A stretch of 48,054 bases of DNA, taken from NCBI GenBank assembly GCA_036562635.1, contig DATCJU010000034.1, positions 1 through 48,054 of the forward strand. Reading direction: 5' to 3'. The position numbers were made by a program, and so were the translations under genes. The notes beneath the pieces are model-generated. The model made no database searches, had not been told where the DNA came from, and worked only from the letters and a program-made list of their open reading frames with translations. Below, one piece after another: positions 8,217-19,012 of the stretch. This DNA comes from DATCJU01 sp036562635 (lineage in GTDB: Bacteria; Actinomycetota; Actinomycetes; Mycobacteriales; Pseudonocardiaceae). How positions within the stretch are numbered: the first letter of the stretch is position 1; each line of letters opens with the position of its first letter.

Positions 8217-9182
8217 GTGAGGCAGTGCCGGATCGGATTCGTGGGAGCGGGCAATGTCGCGGCACGCCATGCCCGGCATCTGGCGAGCCTGCCCGAGGTA
8301 CGGCTGGTCGCGGTCAGCGATCCGGTCGTCGAGCGCTGCACGACGTTCGCCGCACGGTACGGAATGCGTGCGGTCGGTGATCTGGAGTCCCTGCTGGCGC
8401 AGCAGCTGGACGCGGTCTACGTCTGCGTTCCTCCCTTCGCACACGGAACGGTGGAGGAACGGATCGCGGCGGCTGGGGCGGCCGTGTTCGTGGAGAAACC
8501 CCTGGGAGTGGACGCCTCGGTGCCCGAGCAGGTGCGACGCGCACTGGAACGGGCCGGCGTGGTCACCGCGGTCGGCCACCACTGGCGCTACTCGGCGGCG
8601 GTCCGGCGGGCCCAGGACCTGCTGGCCGGACGCCGGGTACGGCTGGTGACCGGGGCCTGGTTGGACAAACTTCCCCCGGTGCCGTGGTGGTCCCGGCGGA
8701 GCAACTCGGGTGGACAGGTCGTGGAGCAGGCGGTGCACGTGCTGGACCTGGCACGAGTGCTCGTGGGCGAGGTGACGGAGGTGTACGCGACGGCCGACCC
8801 CCGCCCACCCCGGGTCGACGACGCCGACGTGGACGGCGCCACCGCCGCGACCCTGCGCTTCGCCTGTGGCGCGGTGGGCACCCTGGCGGCGACGTGCCTG
8901 CTGGGGTGGAAGCACCGCGCCGGGCTCGAGATCTACGCGGAGGAACTGGCCCTGACCGTCACGGAGGAGGGCATCGAGGTACACGACGGCGACGGGGTAC
9001 AGCGGTTCCCGGTGTGTCCGGACGAGGCCAAGCTCGCCGCCGACCGTGCCTTCGTGGCGGCGGTGCTGGGGCGGGGGGACGGGGTCCTGGTGCCCTACGG
9101 CGAGGCCCTGCGCACCCACCACGTGGCCTGTGCGATCACCCGGTCCGTGGTCGAGGGCCGCCCGGTGCGTCCGGAGGGGTGA
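8217..9182 (+). CDS. Gfo/Idh/MocA-family oxidoreductase
   Basis: A 321-residue NAD(P)-dependent sugar or inositol-type dehydrogenase. The N-terminal Rossmann fold starts IGFVGAGNVAARHARHL; the EKP motif (VFVEKPLG) and GHHWRYS that follow are typical of the family. The GTG at 8217 is chosen because GAAGGAG precedes it with a six-base spacer. It is divergent from gpgS over about 185 bp and is followed five bases later by an MDR dehydrogenase, so these two form an operon. Likely oxidises a sugar-derived metabolite; the substrate is not evident. Confidence 0.85.
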   Translation: MRQCRIGFVGAGNVAARHARHLASLPEVRLVAVSDPVVERCTTFAARYGMRAVGDLESLLAQQLDAVYVCVPPFAHGTVEERIAAAGAAVFVEKPLGVDASVPEQVRRALERAGVVTAVGHHWRYSAAVRRAQDLLAGRRVRLVTGAWLDKLPPVPWWSRRSNSGGQVVEQAVHVLDLARVLVGEVTEVYATADPRPPRVDDADVDGATAATLRFACGAVGTLAATCLLGWKHRAGLEIYAEELALTVTEEGIEVHDGDGVQRFPVCPDEAKLAADRAFVAAVLGRGDGVLVPYGEALRTHHVACAITRSVVEGRPVRPEG

Positions 9183-9187
9183 GGACC

Positions 9188-10294
9188 ATGACCGACAACC
9201 ATCGGGTCCTGGTGGTGGAGCGTCCTGGGAAACCCCGGGTACGGATCGAGCCGGCACCGGGACCGCTGCCCGAGGGTCTGTTCGACGTGCACACCCTCTA
9301 CAGCGGCCTGTCCGCCGGCACCGAGCTCAGCTACGTCAAGGGCACCAACCCCTACCTGTCGGCCCGGTGGGACGGCGAACTGGGTCTGTTCCGGAAGGAC
9401 CTGCCGGGTGCCTGCTACCCCGTCGAGCGCCTGGGGTACATGGAGGTGGGCCAGGTGGTGGCCAGCCGCACCCCGGCCGTGGCCACGGGCCAGGTGGTGG
9501 CCATGGCCTACGGCCACCGCAGCGGCTACCGCGCCGACCCGCTGGTGGACCGGGTGGTACCGCTGCCCGACGACCTGGATCCCCTGCTCGGCATCTACGT
9601 GGCACACATGGGACCCATCTGCGCCAACGGGCTGTTGCACGCGGCGGCCGAGCTGCACGGCAGCCACGTCCTGTCGCTGGGCGACGGGGTGCGCGGTCGG
9701 CGGGTGGCGGTGACCGGGGCGGGTGTGGTGGGCCTGCTCACCGCCCTGTTCGCCCAGTTCCACGGTGCCACGTCGGTGGTGGTGATCGACCCCACCGAGG
9801 CGCGTCGGGCCGCGGCCGACGCGTTGGGGCTGGAGGTGTTGGACCCGCACGTGGCCGATCCGGCCGTCGTGCTCAAGACACGATGGCGACACGGTCCCGG
9901 CGACCGGGGGGCGGACGTGGTGTTCCAGTGCCGGGGGCAGGCCGCCAGCCTCGCCCTGGCCCTGCGCCTGCTCCGCCCCCAGGGCACCGTGGTGGATCTG
10001 GCGTTCTACCAAGCCGGCGCGGACGAGGTCCGGCTGGGCGAGGAGTTCCACCACAACGGCCTGAGCGTGCGGTGCGCCCAGATCGGACGGGTGCCCCGGG
10101 GCCTGCAGCACCTGTGGGACCGGGAACGACTCTCCGCGTGCACCGTCGACCTGTTGCGCGCCCACGGCATGCGGGTGCGGGAGAAACTGGTGACGGACAT
10201 CGTGCCTCTCGAGGCGGCGCCCCGGCTGCTCACCGAGCTGGCTGCCCGGCGCCGGCACGTGTTGCAGGCGGTGTTCACCTTCGACGGTGCGTAG
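9188..10294 (+). CDS. Zinc-less MDR-type dehydrogenase (BchC-like subgroup)
   Basis: A 368-residue medium-chain dehydrogenase. The coenzyme domain has RRVAVTGAGVVGLLTALFA with a GxGxxG-type loop. The catalytic domain carries YSGLSAGTELSYVKG, where classic enzymes have the zinc Cys, and GYMEVG instead of GHEx2G; the four-Cys structural zinc lobe is absent. This S-A-G-T-E pattern resembles BchC-like and other zinc-free MDR proteins, so it probably acts without a catalytic zinc. It begins six bases after the Gfo/Idh stop. The pair likely works on one intermediate; chemistry is inferred only from family. Confidence 0.8.
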   Translation: MTDNHRVLVVERPGKPRVRIEPAPGPLPEGLFDVHTLYSGLSAGTELSYVKGTNPYLSARWDGELGLFRKDLPGACYPVERLGYMEVGQVVASRTPAVATGQVVAMAYGHRSGYRADPLVDRVVPLPDDLDPLLGIYVAHMGPICANGLLHAAAELHGSHVLSLGDGVRGRRVAVTGAGVVGLLTALFAQFHGATSVVVIDPTEARRAAADALGLEVLDPHVADPAVVLKTRWRHGPGDRGADVVFQCRGQAASLALALRLLRPQGTVVDLAFYQAGADEVRLGEEFHHNGLSVRCAQIGRVPRGLQHLWDRERLSACTVDLLRAHGMRVREKLVTDIVPLEAAPRLLTELAARRRHVLQAVFTFDGA

Positions 10295-10381
10295 GGTCCG
10301 GGCGGCCGGCGTCCGTCAGGGCACCGAGCAGCGGTTCCACACCCCACCGGCGTGGCCCGGCGGGCAGGCCGCTCGCAGCGG

Positions 10382-11101
10382 TCAGCCGGACAGCTCGTCG
10401 AGCATCCGACGGGCCTGCTCCAGCTCGGCCTGCAGCTGGGCCACCCGAGCCCGCTGCAGTTCCCGCGCCGTCTCCAGCACGCCCTCGATCGCCTCGGCCA
10501 CCTCCGGCGGCAGTGCCTTGGCCACCTGGGCGACCGCGCCCGGGCTCACGGGCAGGTCCCGGACCGTCCGCTTCTTGCCCGCCAGCACCTCGACCGACCA
10601 CTCCCCCTCGGGGGTGGACGCCAGGGTGACGGTCAGGGTGGGCTCCCCCTTCCGGCGCCCTGTCGACGGCCTGCCAGACCGCTTGGCCGGTTCCTCGACG
10701 GCCGGACGTCCCCGTTCCGGGGAGGTGGGCGCCGTGGACGCGGACGGGGCGGGGACCGGCCGGGACGGTGGTGGGGCGGACGGGGTGGTGGCCTGGGGTA
10801 CGGGCCGCGCCGGGGCGGACGGGGCCGACTCCGCGGCCTTGCTCCTGCGCTCCGCCTTGCGTTCCGGCTTGGTCAGGGTGATCTCAGCCGGGGAGAAGGA
10901 CAGCACGTCCTTGGACCCGGTGGGCTTGACCTGGATGAAGTCCCCTTCCTCGGGGTCACCGAGTGCGGTCACCTTGCCGGAACGCCCCTCCTCGACCCCG
11001 ACGGCCTTGGCGGTGAACCACACCATCGGCTGCTGACCGGCGGCCAGTTCCTCCCGCAGGCGTTCGATCTCCTCCTGTGACAGTGCACGCACGCGTGCCA
11101 T
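10382..11101 (-). CDS. DUF6319-type cell-wall/DNA-related hypothetical protein
   Basis: A 239-residue soluble protein with three parts: an N-terminal domain (about 1-80) beginning MARVRALSQEEIERLREELA and containing VWFTAKAVGVEEGRSGKVTA; a Pro/Ala/Ser-rich linker (about 85-150); and a C-terminal part with LTVTLASTPEGEWSVEVLAG and an Arg/Glu-rich coiled coil (ARELQRARVAQLQAELEQAR). I associate this layout with the actinobacterial DUF6319 family but am not certain of the number. The ATG at 11101 has AAGGAGA upstream. It is divergent from the trehalose operon, and convergent with the MDR gene. Function unknown. Confidence 0.65.
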   Translation of the reverse strand: MARVRALSQEEIERLREELAAGQQPMVWFTAKAVGVEEGRSGKVTALGDPEEGDFIQVKPTGSKDVLSFSPAEITLTKPERKAERRSKAAESAPSAPARPVPQATTPSAPPPSRPVPAPSASTAPTSPERGRPAVEEPAKRSGRPSTGRRKGEPTLTVTLASTPEGEWSVEVLAGKKRTVRDLPVSPGAVAQVAKALPPEVAEAIEGVLETARELQRARVAQLQAELEQARRMLDELSG

Positions 11102-11538
11102 CGACTCGACTCTCCTTGCCAGCAGTGGTGGTCCGTGTGGGTGCAGCCTGCCCCATCGGACCGACATGATTTCGCCCGACCAGGTGATCACGGGATGGTG
11201 GGGACGTCTCCCCCATCCCACGCGCCCTCGCACGGGAGCCGTCCGAGAACCGGGGCCCGCGCCGCCGCCACCGGCGGCGCACCACCGCACACTCATGATC
11301 AACTTACCGTCGACCCGCACCGGTCGGCGCCCGGTTTGTACTCGCGACGGACACCACCGGGAACCACCGCTTCGAGTGGCACAACGCCACGACATGGAGC
11401 AACGGGGCCCTCGACAACGGTTCACGGCGCCGTTCGCCGTGTTAGATGGACCACAGGTGCTGGTCACGACGCCGGACGGGACGGCCCCGTCGGCGATACC
11501 GCCCGGCGCTCCAGTCGGTCGAACGCCCGAGGAGTCCT
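11102..11538. other. Divergent intergenic region upstream of glgX
   Basis: About 435 bp between the DUF6319-type gene and glgX, presumably holding both promoters. A 7-bp inverted repeat (CACGGCG at 11423-11429, CGCCGTG at 11435-11441) lies about 100 bp before glgX. No gene is convincing here. Confidence 0.45.
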
Positions 11539-13698
<2,160 letters not shown>

Positions 13699-13702
13699 CA
13701 CC

Positions 13703-16036
13703 ATGTCCGATCCGGTGACACCGCGTCCCCCGTCCTCCACCTACCGTCTCCAGCTGGGGCCGGACCTGGACTTCGTGGCCGCCGCGGATCTGGCCGACTA
13801 CCTGGCCGACCTGGGCGTCGGTGCGCTGTACACCTCGCCCGTGCTGCAGGCCGCCCCCGGCTCCGGCCACGGCTACGACGTGGTGGACCCCACCAGGGCG
13901 TCGGACGCGCTGGGCGGGGAAGAGGGGCGCCGCGTCCTGACCTCCCGGCTGCGTGAGCTGGGACTGGGGCTGGTGGTCGACGTGGTGCCCAACCACATGG
14001 GGGTGGCGGTTCCTGCGGCCAACCCCTGGTGGTGGGACGTGCTGCGGCACGGACGAAGGTCGCGTTACGCCCACTTCTTCGACATCGACTGGGACCGGGG
14101 CCCGCTGTTGTTGCCGGTGCTCGCCGACGACGGTGACGGCGGCACGGCGGCCCTGGACGACCTGCGCGTGGCGGACGGCTGCCTGTGCTACCACGAACAC
14201 CGGTTCCCCCTGGCTCCCGGCACCGAGCAGGGGGACGCCCGCCAGGTGCACGAACGCCAGCACTACCGGCTGGTGTCGTGGCGACGGGCCGACACCGAGC
14301 TGAACTACCGACGCTTCTTCGACATCACCACCCTGGCCGCGGTCCGGGTCGAGGACCCGGAGGTGTTCGAGGCCACCCACGCCGAGGTGCTGCGCTGGGT
14401 GCGCGAGGGCGACGTGCAAGGGCTGCGTGTCGACCACCCGGACGGCCTGGCCGATCCCGGGGCCTACCTGCGCCGGCTGCGGCAGGCCGCCCCCGGGGCG
14501 TGGATCGTGGTGGAGAAGATCCTGGGGGTCGGGGAGTCGCTGCCCGCGTCCTGGCCGGTGCAGGGCAGCACCGGGTACGACGCCCTGCGCGAGGTGTGCG
14601 GGGTGTTCGTGGACCCGGCGGGGGCCGAGGAGTTCACCGCACTGGCCGCCGCCGAATGCGGCCCGCAGGACCTCCGCGAGATCGAGTACGACTGCCGGTG
14701 GCGAATCGCCGAGCGCACGCTGCGCACCGAGGTGCGCCGCATCGCCCGGCTCCTGCCGGGGTGGCCGGTCGAGCGGGTGGAGACCGCGGTGACGGCGCTG
14801 CTGTCCTCCTACCCGGTGTACCGGTCCTACCTGCCCGAGGGATACGCCGCACTGGCCCGGGCCGTCGCGCTCGCCCGGCAGCGTCACCCCGAGCTGGCCG
14901 AGGTGGTGGACGCGGTGCACTCGGCGATGCTGGCCGATCCCCGGGGAGAGTTGGCCACCCGGTTCCAGCAGACCTCCGGCATGGTGATGGCCAAGGGCGT
15001 GGAGGACACCGCCTTCTACCGCTACAACCGGTTCGTCGCGCTCAACGAGGTCGGTGGGGACCCCGCCCGCTTCGGGGTGTCGGTGGACGAGTTCCACGCC
15101 GCCGCGGCGGCCAGGGAGGCCGGTTGGCCCGCGGCCATGACCACGCTGTCCACCCATGACACCAAACGCGCGGAGGACGTCCGGGCACGCCTGGCGGTGC
15201 TGTCGGAGATCCCGGGGCAGTTCGCCGCGGCGCTGCGCAAGTGGTCGGCACACCACGCCCTCCCCGAGCCCACCCTGAACCTGCTGGCCTGGCAGACCCT
15301 GCTCGGTGCCTGGCCCATCGACGCGCAGCGGCTGAGCTCCTACCTGGTCAAGGCGGCCAGGGAGGCCAAGCTCGCCACCAGCTGGACCCATCCGGACCCG
15401 AAGTTCCACCGGGCGGTGGAGACCTGGGTGGAGGCCGTGCTCGGCGACGGCGAACTCTCCGCCGACGTCGCCGAGTTCGTGGACCGGATCCGTCGGCCCG
15501 GCTGGTCCAACTCGCTGGGACAGAAGCTGCTGCAGCTCTGCGGGCCCGGTGTGCCCGACGTGTACCAGGGCACCGAACTGTGGGACCTGTCCCTGGTGGA
15601 CCCGGACAACCGTCGCCCCGTCGACTTCGCCGAGCGACGACGGCTGCTGGCCCGCATCGACAGCGGCTGGCTGCCCGAGGTGGACGAGCAGGGGGCGGCC
15701 AAGCTCCTGCTCGTGGCCCGGGTGCTGCGCCTGCGGCGGCGGCGCGCGGAGCTGTTCCGGGGCTACCGCCCACTGCGGGCGGAGGGGGCGGCCGCCGAGC
15801 ATCTCGTGGCGTTCGCCCGCGGGCCGGCCACCGCCGGGCTGGTGGCCGTGGCCACCCGGCTCCCGGTGGGACTGGAGCGGGCCGGGGGATGGCGGGACAC
15901 CGTGCTGCCGCTGCCGGGTGGCACGGGGCGATGGACCGAGGTGCTCAGTGGGACATCGATCGACGACCCCACCCCACCGGTGGCCCGCCTGCTGGCGCGC
16001 TATCCGGTGGCGCTGCTGATCCGGGAGGCTTCATGA
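13703..16036 (+). CDS. treY: Maltooligosyl trehalose synthase
   Basis: A 777-residue GH13 intramolecular transglucosylase that turns the reducing-end maltose unit of maltodextrins into a trehalosyl unit. Family landmarks: VGALYTSPVLQAAPGSGHGYD, VVDVVPNHMGV, RRFFDITTLAAVRVEDPEVF, nucleophile Asp244 (LRVDHPDGL), Glu271 (WIVVEKIL) and LSTHDTKRAEDVRARL. Length is normal for TreY. The ATG is five bases beyond the glgX stop, and its stop codon overlaps the treZ ATG (ATGA at 16033-16036), so the three genes are translationally coupled. Confidence 0.96.
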   Translation: MSDPVTPRPPSSTYRLQLGPDLDFVAAADLADYLADLGVGALYTSPVLQAAPGSGHGYDVVDPTRASDALGGEEGRRVLTSRLRELGLGLVVDVVPNHMGVAVPAANPWWWDVLRHGRRSRYAHFFDIDWDRGPLLLPVLADDGDGGTAALDDLRVADGCLCYHEHRFPLAPGTEQGDARQVHERQHYRLVSWRRADTELNYRRFFDITTLAAVRVEDPEVFEATHAEVLRWVREGDVQGLRVDHPDGLADPGAYLRRLRQAAPGAWIVVEKILGVGESLPASWPVQGSTGYDALREVCGVFVDPAGAEEFTALAAAECGPQDLREIEYDCRWRIAERTLRTEVRRIARLLPGWPVERVETAVTALLSSYPVYRSYLPEGYAALARAVALARQRHPELAEVVDAVHSAMLADPRGELATRFQQTSGMVMAKGVEDTAFYRYNRFVALNEVGGDPARFGVSVDEFHAAAAAREAGWPAAMTTLSTHDTKRAEDVRARLAVLSEIPGQFAAALRKWSAHHALPEPTLNLLAWQTLLGAWPIDAQRLSSYLVKAAREAKLATSWTHPDPKFHRAVETWVEAVLGDGELSADVAEFVDRIRRPGWSNSLGQKLLQLCGPGVPDVYQGTELWDLSLVDPDNRRPVDFAERRRLLARIDSGWLPEVDEQGAAKLLLVARVLRLRRRRAELFRGYRPLRAEGAAAEHLVAFARGPATAGLVAVATRLPVGLERAGGWRDTVLPLPGGTGRWTEVLSGTSIDDPTPPVARLLARYPVALLIREAS

Positions 16037-17784
16037 GCTCGGTCAACTCCGACCAGCACTTCTCGGTGTGGGCCCCGTACCGCAACCGTGTCCGGGTGCG
16101 GGTCGAGGGCCGGGACCACGAGATGGAACGTGACGAACGCGGCTGGTGGCACGCCGAGGTGCCGGGTGCCGGCATGGGTTCCGACTACGCCTTTCTGCTC
16201 GACGACCACCCCACGCCACTGCCCGATCCACGGTCGCTGTGGCAGCCGCGAGGGGTGCACGGACCGTCCCGCCGCTACCGGCACGACGTGTTCCCCTGGA
16301 CCGACCACGGCTGGACCGGCCGGCCCCTGGCCGGGGGCGTGGTGTACGAGCTGCACATCGGCACCTTCACCCCCGAGGGCACGTTCACCGCCGCCATCGA
16401 GCGGTTGGACCACCTGGTCGAGCTGGGGGTGGACTTCGTCGAGGTCATGCCGGTCAACGCGTTCGACGGGCCGCACGGCTGGGGCTACGACGGGGTGCTG
16501 TGGTACGCCGTGCACGAACCCTACGGCGGGCCGGACGGTTTCAAACGGTTCGTGGACGCCTGTCACGCCCGTGGGCTGGCGGTGTTGTTGGACGTGGTCT
16601 ACAACCACCTCGGCCCTTCCGGCGCCTACCTCGACCGGTTCGGCCCCTACTTCTCCGGCCGCACCACCTGGGGTCCCGCCCTGAACCTGGACGGCCCGGA
16701 CTCCGACGAGGTACGGGCGTACGTCATCGACAACGCCCTGAGCTGGCTGCGGGACTTCCACGTGGACGGCCTGCGCCTGGACGCGGTGCACGCCCTGGTG
16801 GACCGGCGGGCCACCCACCTGCTGGAGGAACTGGCCACCGAGGTCGAGGCGCTCTCGGCGCACCTGCGTCGCCCGCTGACCCTCGTCGCCGAGTCCGACC
16901 TGAACGATCCGCGCCTGGTCACCCCACGGGAGGCCGGCGGGTACGGGCTGCACGCGCAGTGGAACGACGACGTGCACCACTGCCTGCACGCCGCACTCAC
17001 CGGGGAGCGTCAGGGGTACTACGCCGACTTCGGTTCACTGGGCGCGCTCGCCGACACGTTGCAGCGGGTGTTCTTCCACGCCGGAACCTGGTCGTCCTTC
17101 CGCGGACGCACCCACGGCCGCCCGGTGGACACCTCCCGGGTGCCCGGCCACCGTTTCCTGGTCTACCTGCAGAACCACGACCAGGTCGGCAACCGGGCCA
17201 TGGGGGACCGGATCTCCACCCTGCTGTCCCCCGGACTGCTCGCCTGCGCCGCGGCCATCGTGCTCTGTTCCCCCTTCACCCCGATGATCTTCATGGGCGA
17301 GGAGTGGGGGGCCACCACACCCTGGCGGTTCTTCGCCTCGTTCCCCGACCCCGAGCTGGCCGAGGCGGTACGCCGTGGCCGGATCGAGGAGTTCGCCGCG
17401 CACGGCTGGGACGGCTCGCAGATACCGGACCCGATGGCCCCGGAAGCCTTCGAGTGGTCCCGGCTGAACTGGTCCGAGGCCCAGGAGAGCTGGCACCGGG
17501 AGCTGCTGGACACCTACCGGGCGCTCATCGCCCTGCGGCGGAGCCAACCGGAACTGTCCGACCCCCGGATGGATCGGTTCCGGGTGGAGGTCGACGAGTT
17601 CGCCCGCTGGATGGTGCTGCACCGGGGGAACCTGCGGCTGGTGTGCAACCTGGGCCGGTCCCCCAAGTTCATCCCGCTGGACCGCGAGGTGGACGAGGTG
17701 TTGCTCAGCTCGGCCGAGGCCGGTCCGGACGGCAGCGCGATCAAACTGCCCGCCGAGTCGTTCGCGGTGGTGGCGCTGCGCTGA
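16033..17784 (+). CDS. treZ: Malto-oligosyltrehalose trehalohydrolase
   Basis: A 583-residue GH13 enzyme that releases trehalose from the TreY product. After an N-terminal domain (FSVWAPYRNRVRVRVEG), the barrel carries YELHIGTFTPEGTF, DVVYNHLGPSGAYL, nucleophile Asp250 (LRLDAVHALVD), Glu287 (LVAESDLND) and Asp383 (YLQNHDQVGNR). MFIMGEEW-type sequence (IFMGEEWGATTPWRFF) is a TreZ hallmark. It is the last gene of the glgX-treY-treZ operon and is followed by a strong hairpin terminator. No GlgE or TreS is present in the window. Confidence 0.96.
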   Translation: MSSVNSDQHFSVWAPYRNRVRVRVEGRDHEMERDERGWWHAEVPGAGMGSDYAFLLDDHPTPLPDPRSLWQPRGVHGPSRRYRHDVFPWTDHGWTGRPLAGGVVYELHIGTFTPEGTFTAAIERLDHLVELGVDFVEVMPVNAFDGPHGWGYDGVLWYAVHEPYGGPDGFKRFVDACHARGLAVLLDVVYNHLGPSGAYLDRFGPYFSGRTTWGPALNLDGPDSDEVRAYVIDNALSWLRDFHVDGLRLDAVHALVDRRATHLLEELATEVEALSAHLRRPLTLVAESDLNDPRLVTPREAGGYGLHAQWNDDVHHCLHAALTGERQGYYADFGSLGALADTLQRVFFHAGTWSSFRGRTHGRPVDTSRVPGHRFLVYLQNHDQVGNRAMGDRISTLLSPGLLACAAAIVLCSPFTPMIFMGEEWGATTPWRFFASFPDPELAEAVRRGRIEEFAAHGWDGSQIPDPMAPEAFEWSRLNWSEAQESWHRELLDTYRALIALRRSQPELSDPRMDRFRVEVDEFARWMVLHRGNLRLVCNLGRSPKFIPLDREVDEVLLSSAEAGPDGSAIKLPAESFAVVALR

Positions 17785-17788
17785 CGGT

Positions 17789-17820
17789 GGACGGGCCCGG
17801 CCGAGGTGCCGGGCCCGTCC
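17789..17820. terminator. Bidirectional hairpin terminator between treZ and the CBS gene
   Basis: Perfect 13-bp stem GGACGGGCCCGGC / GCCGGGCCCGTCC with a six-base loop, five bases after the treZ stop and before the end of the converging CBS gene. No U tract; typical of high-GC actinomycetes. Confidence 0.85.
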
Positions 17821-17836
17821 GACGCAGACGTGCCGC

Positions 17837-18271
17837 TCACTCCCAACGGGTCAGGTCGTCCGCGGTGAGCAACCCGATGAGCCGGTGCCACCGGTCCAGG
17901 ACGGGAATCGCCGGGATACGGGCGATCCGCACCAACCTGGCCACCACGGGCAACGGCGTGTCCTCGAACACGCACACCGTGCCCGGATGCACCACGTCGC
18001 GCACGGCGAGCGACTCCACGGAACCGCCGTGGTGCGGCCGGTCCAGGCGGTCCCGATCCACCACGGCGGTGATCCGGCCGCCCTGGCGCACGGCGGCGAA
18101 CCGCTCACCCTGCTCCCGGAGCCGGTTGCGCACGACCTCCAGCGACTCGTCCATCCCCACCACCACCGCGGGGCCGGACACCGCCTCACCGGCCCGTGGT
18201 GTCGGAATGTCCGACGTCACGGGCGGGTTCGGACCCACCACCGGGCGCCGCGACCTGCCGTGCTGTGTCAC
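17837..18271 (-). CDS. Tandem CBS-domain protein (Hrp1-like)
   Basis: A 144-residue protein made of two CBS modules: PAVVVGMDESLEVVRNRLRE to about residue 77, and the second with DVVHPGTVCVFEDTPLPVVA and IPAIPVLDRWHRLIGLLTAD. CBS pairs bind adenosyl ligands and sense energy state; short two-CBS proteins (such as mycobacterial Hrp1) are hypoxia-induced. The gene belongs to a block of dormancy-type genes (USP, Acg-like, DosR-like). GTG 18271 has no ribosome site and is six bases from a -10-like TAGCGT, so the mRNA may be leaderless. A later start cannot be excluded. Confidence 0.8.
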   Translation of the reverse strand: MTQHGRSRRPVVGPNPPVTSDIPTPRAGEAVSGPAVVVGMDESLEVVRNRLREQGERFAAVRQGGRITAVVDRDRLDRPHHGGSVESLAVRDVVHPGTVCVFEDTPLPVVARLVRIARIPAIPVLDRWHRLIGLLTADDLTRWE

Positions 18272-18277
18272 GGCTCC

Positions 18278-18322
18278 ACGCTACGGGCGAACGCCGTGGG
18301 CACGCAGCGCCAATGTCCCTTG
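18278..18322 (-). promoter_or_regulatory. Putative activator-dependent promoter of the CBS gene with DosR-like half-site
   Basis: On the minus strand TAGCGT (18283-18278) stands six bases before the GTG start and could be a -10 for leaderless transcription. The expected -35 position has no good hexamer, but GGGACATTGG within 18319-18310 resembles one half of a DosR box (GGGACT-W-W). A weak match (about 10 of 20 consensus positions), recorded as a candidate only. Confidence 0.3.
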
Positions 18323-18447
18323 TTGGTGACCCCGTCGGATTCGCCTGCCGCTCACCAGGCGTTCCTCGGGGCCGCCCCGGCACCCCAGGGATGGAAGACC
18401 AGCGATCCGGGCACCCGGGAGGTGCCGGCAGAGGTCTGGAGGTTGCC

Positions 18448-18936
18448 GTGAGCACCGGGACGAGGACGGCGGTCGTGGGTGTGGACGGTACGCCGCAGAG
18501 CACCGCCGCCCTGGAGTGGGCGCTGCGCTTCGCCGCCGAATCCGGGTGGCGACTGCGGTGTGTCACCGCGTACGACGTCCAGCAGGTCACCGTCCCGGCG
18601 ATGCCGATGACGGTGACACCGTTCGAGGATCCCGCGGTGGCCCAGGAACAGGCGGAACTGACCTTGGCAAGCGCGGTGTTCCGTGCCCGGCACGAGGTAC
18701 CGGAGGCGACCGGGGTCCCGCTGACCGAGGAAGTGGTACCAGGCCGGCCGGGGCAGGTCCTGGTCGACCTGTCGGCCGAGGCCGATCTGCTGGTGTTGGG
18801 CAGTCACGGGCACAGCCGACTGTTCGAGGCCGTCCTGGGCTCCACCAGCGGATGGTGTGTCCGGCACGCGCACTGCCCGGTGGTGGTTCTTCCCCCACGC
18901 TCGGAGCACCTGGAGCAGCACCGTGCCGGGCGGTGA
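18448..18936 (+). CDS. Universal stress protein (UspA family)
   Basis: A 162-residue single-domain USP. It starts with TAVVGVDGTPQSTAALEWAL and ends with the ATP-binding loop GSHGHSRLFEAVLGST, which fits G-x2-G-x9-G-S, followed by RHAHCPVVVLPP. ATP-binding USPs are induced by hypoxia and stasis and moderate metabolism during dormancy in mycobacteria. The GTG at 18448 is chosen for the CTGGAGG site nine bases upstream and the family-like N terminus. It is divergent from the CBS gene and convergent with the Acg-like gene. Confidence 0.9.
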   Translation: MSTGTRTAVVGVDGTPQSTAALEWALRFAAESGWRLRCVTAYDVQQVTVPAMPMTVTPFEDPAVAQEQAELTLASAVFRARHEVPEATGVPLTEEVVPGRPGQVLVDLSAEADLLVLGSHGHSRLFEAVLGSTSGWCVRHAHCPVVVLPPRSEHLEQHRAGR

Positions 18937-19012
18937 CCCCACTGGAAGACGGGTGGCGCCGGTGCGCAGCGGACCCGGCACCCCGTGACCGTACGACCCA
19001 GGGCCCGCCCGG

